A stretch of DNA of 22,902 nucleotides from an uncultured Thermoleophilia bacterium (GTDB taxonomy: Bacteria > Actinomycetota > Thermoleophilia > UBA2241): contig CAIXSE010000788.1 of NCBI GenBank assembly GCA_903921965.1, positions 1-22,902 of the forward strand, read 5' to 3'. Shown piece by piece: positions 14,712 through 21,302 of the stretch; the first letter of the stretch is position 1, and the number at the start of each line of letters is the position of its first letter. The notes beneath the pieces were generated by a model. That model saw only the letters and a list, made by a program, of their open reading frames with translations. It searched no databases and was not told where the DNA came from. A program made the position numbers and the translations under genes.

Positions 14712-16634
14712 GTGAAGTTCGCGCGCATCTTGACCGTGGTCGCCGTCGCGCTGATCGCCCTCGCGGCGGCGTTCGTCGTACCGGCAGGAGCGACGGCTGC
14801 GCAGTACGAGGCGCTCAAGCCGGGATCGCTCGTGCACGTGGCACAGGAGCTCACCGTCAACGTCGTGTTCGTGGGATTCGAGCAGGGCTCCGGTGCTGCG
14901 CCCCAGGTCGACCAGACCCGACTCCTTGCCGGCCTGCCGGCCAGCGTGCGCCCCAACCCGTGGTCGGATCGTATGCGGTTCGATCTGAGCTACAACGTCG
15001 TCTTCGCCGACGCCGGGTTCGCCGACAGCCTCTTCGCCTATCTCGGCGGCCTCGCGAAGCAGAAGCCGCTGACCGCCTTCCAGTCCGCCTACAACCAGCA
15101 GGTCCACCGCTCGCGCACCGTGAGCGACAATGCCTGGATCGACGCCCCCAGCGTGGAGCGCTGGTTGGGCAGTCACGCCTCCGACCTCGGCCTGAAGCGG
15201 CGTGACTACACCGTCTTCTACCTCAACTGGTACGGCAGGCCGGACTTCCGCTTCCACATCTACTCCAAGACGGGAGAACCCGAGCCCGACACGAAGATCG
15301 ACCTCGGCGAGGTGCGCGAGTACACGAAGCTGGTCGCGTTCGGCGGCTCGACGCCGGATGACCCCCAGAGCGCCACTGGGGCTGTGCAGCGGGTGTGGTT
15401 CTACGATTTCTCGGCCGGTCCGGACGGCTTCTCCGGCAACTGGAACGTCGACGACCCGCGCATCGTGCCTCCGTTCATCGGCGCCACCCCCACGGTGGAC
15501 CCCTCGCCGGGCCCCATGACGTACCGCATCCCTGTGATGTGGGACTACGGGCGGTCGGACGGCTACCGTCCGTTCACCGATCTGACCGGCGACATCGCCA
15601 CGCTGACGACCGATGTCGCCGTCAACAGCTTCGTCGTGGGCAAGGGATCCGCTCCGGACACCACCCTGACCGCCGACCCATGGCGCATCCCCTCGAGGGT
15701 GCGGCTCGCGGTCAGTCTTTTCAATGCCGCCCCCGGAGTCGATGGTCGTCAGTTCGTGAGGAACCGCTACATGGTGAATCGCCTGCAGCGCCTCGAGCCG
15801 TGGCGGCCCTTCACCGCGCGTCTGCAGGTCCTTCCGTATGACGAGGACGTCCGCGCCGCCTACGAGTCGTGGGTGTACTGGTTCAACTCGGGAATGACCG
15901 ACGCCTCACACACCGTGTACCCGGGCCGCCCCGGCAATGATGGCCTGGCGGGGGACATCGGCCTGTGGGAGAACGACCACGAGGCAGAGCTGGTCAGCTC
16001 CCCAGGGGACGTGCCGATGATCGCCTTCAGCGTGCCCGACGAGCTCGCGACCTACGTCTCCGGGTTCACGACCGGGGCGAACCAGTACACAAAGAAGTTC
16101 ATCCTCGGCACGACTTCGGCGACGGAACGGGAGAATCCCGGCTATGCGCTCACGATGCCGCTGCTCCACGAGGCCGGTCACTACCTCGGGCTGCCCCACC
16201 CGCACGACGATCTCCGCCGTGGCGAGAGGCCGCAGCCGTTCTACCTGTGGACGGCCGACGAAGTGAACTCGATCATGTCCTACGTGGACGTGAACTGGGA
16301 CTTCAGCCAGTTCGATCGCGACCACATCGGCAGGAGCATGACCGTGAAGTACCTCGATCGAGTCAACTTCCTGGTGGCTCAGATCCAGGCAGCGGGGAAG
16401 ACCGGCAGTGTCCGTCGCCTGCTCACCGAGGCCGATCGTCGGGCCGAGTTGGCTCTGCGGCAGTACCAGAACATGGACTACACCGGCGCCGCCACGAGCG
16501 CCAGCGCTTCCTACGCGCTTGCGCTGCGCGCCCTCAGACTGTCCGCAGCGTCCCAGTCGAGCGAGACGGCGCGGCGCCTGGCGCCAGGCAGCGTCCCTGC
16601 GGCCGCGGCCTACAACGCACTGAGCGCGCGTTGA
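14712..16634 (+). CDS. Secreted metzincin-like zinc metallopeptidase
   Basis: A 640-residue exported protein. A signal peptide covers about residues 1-29 (hydrophobic ILTVVAVALIALAAAFVV, likely cleavage after ATAA). The zinc motif HEAGHYLGLPH has His486, Glu487, His490 and His496 in the HExxHxxGxxH order of metzincins, and SIMSY with Met522 fits the Met-turn. The ~450 residues before the motif are not a family I recognise; the last ~100 are helical and Ala-rich (ASASYALALRALRLSAAS). I chose GTG 14712, which has GGGGAGG just upstream and starts at the signal peptide. An in-frame GTG at 14637 lies inside the leader repeat; the other repeat copy has a TAG five codons later, so the longer form is unlikely. 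It probably digests proteins outside the cell. Confidence 0.85.
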   Translation: MKFARILTVVAVALIALAAAFVVPAGATAAQYEALKPGSLVHVAQELTVNVVFVGFEQGSGAAPQVDQTRLLAGLPASVRPNPWSDRMRFDLSYNVVFADAGFADSLFAYLGGLAKQKPLTAFQSAYNQQVHRSRTVSDNAWIDAPSVERWLGSHASDLGLKRRDYTVFYLNWYGRPDFRFHIYSKTGEPEPDTKIDLGEVREYTKLVAFGGSTPDDPQSATGAVQRVWFYDFSAGPDGFSGNWNVDDPRIVPPFIGATPTVDPSPGPMTYRIPVMWDYGRSDGYRPFTDLTGDIATLTTDVAVNSFVVGKGSAPDTTLTADPWRIPSRVRLAVSLFNAAPGVDGRQFVRNRYMVNRLQRLEPWRPFTARLQVLPYDEDVRAAYESWVYWFNSGMTDASHTVYPGRPGNDGLAGDIGLWENDHEAELVSSPGDVPMIAFSVPDELATYVSGFTTGANQYTKKFILGTTSATERENPGYALTMPLLHEAGHYLGLPHPHDDLRRGERPQPFYLWTADEVNSIMSYVDVNWDFSQFDRDHIGRSMTVKYLDRVNFLVAQIQAAGKTGSVRRLLTEADRRAELALRQYQNMDYTGAATSASASYALALRALRLSAASQSSETARRLAPGSVPAAAAYNALSAR

Positions 16635-16673
16635 CGACTCGTCGGGGGGCCGTCTCTAGCTGACGCCCTCATC

Positions 16674-16712
16674 GCGGGCGCCGGGTTGGTGACCGACCGG
16701 CCCGGCGCCCGC
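16674..16712 (+). terminator. Terminator-like hairpin after the metallopeptidase gene
   Basis: A 12-bp perfect stem GCGGGCGCCGGG (16674-16685) pairs with 16701-16712, followed by TTCATA. It ends 78 bases downstream of the stop and fits an intrinsic terminator with a poor U tract. Confidence 0.65.
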
Positions 16713-16776
16713 TTCATACAAGAAGCCGTCACGGTGAGTGACTGCGCCGATCACCGCCACTGCTTGACATTGCACT

Positions 16777-16849
16777 TTCTCTCGCCAGCGAGGCGAGGGA
16801 CGGCACCGGAGGGCGAAGGTGAAGCGGCACTGGTAGACGGAACAGGAGG
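16777..16849 (+). repeat. 73-bp leader repeat, copy 2
   Basis: This is the partner of 14595-14667. Here the repeat ends in the permease ribosome-binding site ACAGGAGG, 5 bases before ATG 16855, so it forms the immediate 5' leader. It contains a 6-bp hairpin CTCGCC/GGCGAG (16781-16797) and a five-codon frame GTG...TAG (MKRHW). A TTGACA at 16764-16769 could be a -35, but no good -10 follows. Confidence 0.8.
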
Positions 16850-16854
16850 ATGCA

Positions 16855-18390
16855 ATGAGCACTGAGGAGATCGCCGTGCCGCATGAGACGGTCAGAGCGG
16901 TCGAGCGGACAGCCGACGGAGCCAGTGTGAAGGGTCTGAAGTCGAACGTGCTCGGCCCAGTGGCATCGGTGACCATCGGAGTCGCGTCCATGGCTCCGGC
17001 GTACAGCCTGGCGGCCACGATGGGGCTCCTGGCGGCGACCGTCGGACTCGGCGCTCCGTTCCTCCTCATCGTGTCGTTCGTGCCGATGATCCTGGTCGCA
17101 TCAGGCTTCTACTACATGAACCGTGCCGACCCTGACTGCGGCGAGACGTTCATCTGGACGACGCGCGCCTTCGGAGCGCCGGTCGGCTGGGTCATCGGCT
17201 TCGCCTCCGTGCTGGCGTCCGCACTCGTGATGGGCAATCTCGGGCAGGTCGCGGCGCTGTACATGCTCGAGCTGTTCGGCCTGCACTCGCTGGCCGCGTC
17301 GACGTTCTGGGTGACCCTGTTCGGCGTCGCGTGGATCGTCGCCGTCGGCGTGCTCGTCGCCGTCGGCATCGAGGTGTCGAAGCGGGCCCAGTACGTGCTG
17401 ATGACCGTCCAGATCGGCGTGCTCGTGACGTTCGCGGTCTGGGCGTTGATCAAGGGCGTCGTCACGAGGCCGGAGGGCTACGAGCCGATCCGCCTGTCAC
17501 ACTTCTTCACGACGCACCTGTCGGGATCGCAACTGGCCGCCGGCGTCACCATCGCGGTGTTCCTCTACTGGGGCTGGGACACGGTCGTCGCGGTGAACGA
17601 GGAGAGCGAGGACTCCAGCCGCATGCCCGGGCTCGCGGCGGCCGCCAGTGCCGTCCTCACCGCCGCCCTCCTCATCCTCGTGGTGACCGCGTCCCAGGCG
17701 TACCACGGGGCTGCTTTCCTCGCGGACAACCCCGACGACGTGCTGGCGCCGCTGGCGCGCGACGTCATGGGGCAGCCGTGGGACAAGCTGATGCTGCTCT
17801 GTGTCTCCACCTCGGCCATCGCCACCATCCTCACGACGCTGCTCACGCTGTCGCGCCAGACCCTCTCGATGGCCGCGCACAAAGGCCTGCCGTCGGTGTT
17901 CGGCAGGATCAGCGCGAAGCACATGACCCCGTTCTGGGGCACGGTCATCATCGTGCTCTTCTCGGTCGCGTGGTTCGTGTTCGCGACGTGGTTCAACGTG
18001 AACCTGCTCTACGACGCGATCACCGGGATCGGCATGATCATCTGCCTGACCTACGGTGGCACCGGCCTGGCGGCGGCGGTCTACTACCGCAAGGAACTGC
18101 TGAAGAGCGGCCGGAACTTCATCATGATGGGGCTGGCGCCCGCCGTCGGAGCCTTCCTCTTCGCGCTCATCCTCATCAAGGTGCTGACGGATCTCTGGAA
18201 CCCCGACAACAGCTACTCCCAGATCCTGGGACTCGGCGGAGCCTTCTTCATCAGCGCCGGGACGATCGTGCTCGGCATCATCCTGATGATCGTGCTCTGG
18301 GTCGTCATGCCGGCGTTCTTCCGGCGGCGGCCGGAGACGTGGCCGGGTGAAGGCGAGCCCATCCCCTACGCGGACGAGCGCGTCACCTGA
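16855..18390 (+). CDS. APC-superfamily amino-acid permease
   Basis: A 511-residue inner-membrane transporter with a ~40-residue cytoplasmic N-terminus and about 12 hydrophobic segments. The first helix carries the glycine-rich VTIGVASMAPAYSLAA typical of amino acid/polyamine/organocation carriers, and GETFIWTTRAFG lies before the third helix. FLYWGWDTVVAVNEE around residues 236-250 is the conserved helix-6 region. It would take up an amino acid or amine with a cation. ATG 16855 has GGAGG 5 bases upstream within the leader repeat. It follows the protease gene, separated by a terminator, and precedes the AOR gene on the same strand. Substrate is unknown. Confidence 0.9.
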   Translation: MSTEEIAVPHETVRAVERTADGASVKGLKSNVLGPVASVTIGVASMAPAYSLAATMGLLAATVGLGAPFLLIVSFVPMILVASGFYYMNRADPDCGETFIWTTRAFGAPVGWVIGFASVLASALVMGNLGQVAALYMLELFGLHSLAASTFWVTLFGVAWIVAVGVLVAVGIEVSKRAQYVLMTVQIGVLVTFAVWALIKGVVTRPEGYEPIRLSHFFTTHLSGSQLAAGVTIAVFLYWGWDTVVAVNEESEDSSRMPGLAAAASAVLTAALLILVVTASQAYHGAAFLADNPDDVLAPLARDVMGQPWDKLMLLCVSTSAIATILTTLLTLSRQTLSMAAHKGLPSVFGRISAKHMTPFWGTVIIVLFSVAWFVFATWFNVNLLYDAITGIGMIICLTYGGTGLAAAVYYRKELLKSGRNFIMMGLAPAVGAFLFALILIKVLTDLWNPDNSYSQILGLGGAFFISAGTIVLGIILMIVLWVVMPAFFRRRPETWPGEGEPIPYADERVT

Positions 18391-18406
18391 GAGGGGCGGA
18401 ACGTCT

Positions 18407-18459
18407 CGGAGAGCGTGAGTCTGGGCGACAGTCGCGGCTCTCCGCGGGTTTGCCGCGAC
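18407..18459 (+). promoter_or_regulatory. Interleaved hairpins between permease and AOR genes
   Basis: Three helices can form: CGGAGAGC (18407-18414) with GCTCTCCG (18437-18444); GTCGCGG (18431-18437) with CCGCGAC (18453-18459); and the compact CGCGG-GTTTG-CCGCG (18443-18457). The first two are interleaved, so they exclude one another or form a pseudoknot. This could be a simple terminator for the permease gene or a leader controlling the AOR gene 40 bases downstream. Confidence 0.45.
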
Positions 18460-18499
18460 GCGTCTTCCCCTGTGCCGGCCAAACTGTGATTGGAGAAGC

Positions 18500-20428
18500 G
18501 TGAACCACGGATTCAACAACAGGATCGCACACATCGACCTCCGCGACGGCAGCGTCGAGATCGAGGAGCCGGGCGAGGAGTTCTTCCGCACCTACCTCGG
18601 CGGCTCCGCGGTCGGCGCCTACTACCTGCTCAAGGAGATGCCGGCGGGCGCCGACCCCCTCGGCCCCGACAACGTCCTCGTGGTCGCGCCCAGCGTCCTC
18701 ACCGGCGCGCCGATCTCGGGGTTGTCGCGCTTCAACCTGACCGCCAAGTCGCCGCTGACGCACCGCATCGGCGACTCCCAGTGCGGCGGCCACTTCGGCC
18801 CCCAGCTCAAGTACGCGGGCTTCGACGCTCTGGTGATCAAGGGCGCGGCGGAGGCGCCCTGCTACCTCTGGCTCCACGATCAGCAGGTCGAGCTACGGCC
18901 GGCCGGGCACCTCGTGGACCTCTTCCCGGCGGAGCTCCAGCAGGCCGTCAGGTCGGAGCTGGGGATCGAGCGTGCCGAGGTCCTGCAGAACGGACCGGCC
19001 GGGCGCCGGCTCGTGCGCTTCGCCTGCGCCGGCAACCGCATGCACCACTTCGCCGGCCGCACGGGCATGGGCGCCGTCATGGGCAGCAAGAACCTGGTCG
19101 CCGTCGTCGCGCACGGCCGCAAGCCCTACGAGTACTTCGACCCCGAGGCCGTCAAGGCGATCGCCAGGCGCGCGAAGGCGGCCTACGACGCCGCCGGCTT
19201 CGAGGAGCTCACCGAGCTCGGCACCTCGAACTCGATCGAATGGGAGAGGGATCGCGGCGCCCTGACCACGCGCAACCTGGCGAGCGGCGTCTTCTCGGGC
19301 GTGGACGACGTCGACAGCACCGCCTACCACGCCAAGGTCGTCGGCGGGACCGGCACCTGCGCCTCGTGCATCGTGCGCTGCAAGCGCGTCGTCAAGGGAG
19401 GCGGGCGCTACGACCTCGATCCCGCCTACGGCGGACCCGAGTTCGAGACCATCGGCATGTTCGGCCCCAACTGCGGCGTCGCCGACATCGAGGCGGTCGC
19501 CAAGGCCAACCAGCTGTGCGATGCCTACGGGCTCGACACCATCCAGACCGGCGCCATGGTCGCCTTCACCATGGAGTGCTGCGAGCGCGGGCTGGTGCCG
19601 GCCGGCCTCCTCGACGGGCTCGAGCCGCGGTTCGGCGACGCGGACGCGATGATCGAGCTCGTGCGCCGCATCGGGGAGCGCCGGGGCATCGGCGACCTGC
19701 TCGCCGAGGGCTTCGCTGCCTGCATCGCCGCGTTCGGGCCCGAGGCGGCCCAGTACGCGATGCACGTGAAGGGCCTGGCGCTGCCCGCACACATGCCCCA
19801 GGTCAAGAAGACGTTCGCGCTCATGTACGCGGTCAACCCCTTCGGCGCCGACCACATGTCGTGCGGAGAGGACGACCGCATCGACACGCTGACAGAGGAC
19901 TGCGAGGCGCTCGACCTCCATCGCGCGAGCCCATGGGAGGAGCTCGATGAAGCCAAGACCCGCTACGTCGTGCGCACCGAGTACCTGACCTCGCTCATCG
20001 ACTCGCTCGAGCTCTGCTCGTTCTGCTTCTACCCGGGGTCCCTCTGGGAGTTCGGGGACCTGCTCGAGATGCTGCGGGCCGTGAACGGCTTCAGCACCAG
20101 CCTCTGGTCGCTGCTCAAGACCGGTGAGCGGCGGGTGGCGCTGATGCGCGCCTTCAACGTGCGCGAGGGCCTCTCCACCCGGGACGACGTCCTTCCCGAG
20201 CGCGTCTTCGCGCCGCTCCCGGACGGCCTCGCGGAGGGGGCGTGCGTCGATCGCGCATCGTTCGAGCGGGCGCGACGCGACTACTACGCGATGTCGGGCT
20301 GCGACCCGGAGAGCGGCCGTCCGTGTCGGGGCCGGCTGCTGGAGCTCGATCTGGGGTGGGTGGACGCAGTACTGGATGGGGCGGAGGTCCAGGTGTCATG
20401 CCGCCAGACGTTTCCGTCGGCGCTTTGA
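18500..20428 (+). CDS. Aldehyde:ferredoxin oxidoreductase family protein (tungsten/molybdenum bis-pterin)
   Basis: A 642-residue enzyme of the AOR family, which oxidises aldehydes to acids with reduction of ferredoxin (or the reverse) using a tungsten or molybdenum bis-pterin centre and one [4Fe-4S] cluster. The cluster ligands are Cys287, Cys290 and Cys294 (CASCIVRC) and a late Cys506 in LELCSFC, at nearly the spacing of the Pyrococcus enzyme. The N-terminal pterin domain shows FRTYLGGSAVGAYYL and APISGLSRFNLTAKSPLTHR. The start is GTG 18500 with GGAGAAG upstream. It lacks a signal peptide and is cytoplasmic and oxygen-sensitive by family. It could remove aldehydes formed from 2-oxo acids in amino-acid fermentation. 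No ferredoxin, electron-transfer or cofactor gene lies beside it in the window. Confidence 0.93.
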   Translation: MNHGFNNRIAHIDLRDGSVEIEEPGEEFFRTYLGGSAVGAYYLLKEMPAGADPLGPDNVLVVAPSVLTGAPISGLSRFNLTAKSPLTHRIGDSQCGGHFGPQLKYAGFDALVIKGAAEAPCYLWLHDQQVELRPAGHLVDLFPAELQQAVRSELGIERAEVLQNGPAGRRLVRFACAGNRMHHFAGRTGMGAVMGSKNLVAVVAHGRKPYEYFDPEAVKAIARRAKAAYDAAGFEELTELGTSNSIEWERDRGALTTRNLASGVFSGVDDVDSTAYHAKVVGGTGTCASCIVRCKRVVKGGGRYDLDPAYGGPEFETIGMFGPNCGVADIEAVAKANQLCDAYGLDTIQTGAMVAFTMECCERGLVPAGLLDGLEPRFGDADAMIELVRRIGERRGIGDLLAEGFAACIAAFGPEAAQYAMHVKGLALPAHMPQVKKTFALMYAVNPFGADHMSCGEDDRIDTLTEDCEALDLHRASPWEELDEAKTRYVVRTEYLTSLIDSLELCSFCFYPGSLWEFGDLLEMLRAVNGFSTSLWSLLKTGERRVALMRAFNVREGLSTRDDVLPERVFAPLPDGLAEGACVDRASFERARRDYYAMSGCDPESGRPCRGRLLELDLGWVDAVLDGAEVQVSCRQTFPSAL

Positions 20429-20456
20429 CCGCTCGACGTCAGCCGCCGATGGGCGA

Positions 20457-20540
20457 AGGGGGCAGAGTGGCTGCTCCGGCCAACCCCCTGGCTCTGCCCC
20501 CTCCCGGGGTGGCGGTGCGCAGTCGGCGCACCGCCACCCC
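20457..20540 (+). terminator. Two tandem strong hairpins after the AOR gene
   Basis: The first has an 11-bp stem (20457-20467 with 20492-20502). The second is a perfect 15-bp stem (20506-20520 with 20526-20540) and a 5-base loop AGTCG. Neither has a U tract, which is common in high-GC genomes. Together they should end transcription of the AOR gene and insulate the rdhA fragment downstream. Confidence 0.7.
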
Positions 20541-20585
20541 TCCTCGCCGCACCAACCGTTCCACCGAAGCATGAAGGAGGCGCAG

Positions 20586-20912
20586 ATGGACTGCGAGCAT
20601 GCCTACATGGACGGGGAGTTCCTCCCGCTGGACCAGCTCGAACACCGCAACGGCGCCTGGTGCGGCCGCTGCGTCAAGGTCTGCCCGTGGACGAAGCCGG
20701 ACGGCCTGACCCACGACCTCGTCCGCCTGGCGATCGCCCGGCTGCCGCGTACCGACCCGCTGCTGGTGAGGTTGGACGAGTGGCTCGGCTACGGGAGGAC
20801 GCGACCGGCTGACCAGTGGTGGCTGAGCCTCGAACGCACCACGGACGGGTTCTGGCAGGCCCGACGACCTGGGGCGCCTGGGGCCACAGAGCGGCGCCAG
20901 GCGACGTGGTGA
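20586..20912 (+). pseudogene. rdhA 3'-end fragment joined to a foreign N-terminus
   Basis: A 108-codon frame. Residues 1-21 (MDCEHAYMDGEFLPLDQLEH) are not RdhA; MDGEFLPL recalls the start of class IV (branched-chain type) aminotransferases. From residue 23 it becomes the RdhA C-terminus, GAWCGRCVKVCPWTKPDG to the end, nearly identical in DNA to 2938-3202. It retains the Cys lost in the other copy. It holds only three of the eight cluster cysteines and no corrinoid domain, so it cannot be a reductase. AAGGAGG lies 5 bases before the ATG, so it may still be translated. The stop TGA coincides with the spot where the left copy reads on into the cyclodeaminase tail because of a one-base difference just before. 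Confidence 0.7.
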
Positions 20913-20954
20913 AGGGGAATGCGGCGACGGCAGACGACTGACTTGGAGGTTGGC

Positions 20955-21302
20955 ATGAGCGACACGGTTGAGGACCTGCGGGATCCGGCGCCGCGTGCGG
21001 AACCACGGCCGGTGCAGGTGGACGTCTGCGGCGTGGTGTACGAGGACGACTTCACCTGGCTGGAGGAGGACAGCGAAGAGACCTTGGCGTGGCAGGCGGC
21101 GCAGAACGCCGTCGCCGAGCGCGCGCTGCGGGAAGTCGAGGGCTTCGACGAGTTGAAGCGCGCGCTGGAGGTGCACGTCGGCTCGACCTTCGCGAGCGCG
21201 CCGCACGGCTGCGGCGACCGCTGGATCCGCCTCGCCCACGGCCGGGGGGCGAGCGCCTCGAACGCGCCTCAGGCCCGGCCGGCCCCTGGCGCCCGATCCT
21301 GA
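20955..21302 (+). pseudogene. Prolyl oligopeptidase, 5' part (frame broken near 21249)
   Basis: ATG 20955 has GGAGG 5 bases upstream. The frame encodes the typical N-terminus of family S9A prolyl oligopeptidases, reading VYEDDFTWLEEDSEETLAW and later GDRWIRLAHGRG. From the six-G run at 21244-21249 the matching sequence moves to another frame, and this frame ends at TGA 21300-21302 after an unrelated low-complexity stretch. One additional G would restore a single protein. Either a real frameshift or a homopolymer base-call error is possible. Confidence 0.75.

Noticed and set aside
16777..16849. Leader repeat as a mini-ykkC (guanidine-II) riboswitch because of two ACGG motifs
   Set aside because: The first ACGG is GCAG in the other copy and the flanking bases do not form the required stems.
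20440..20467. A fifth copy of the short intergenic element (GATGGGCGAAGG)
   Set aside because: Only about 12-16 bases match and the flanks differ; it is part of the AOR terminator hairpin.
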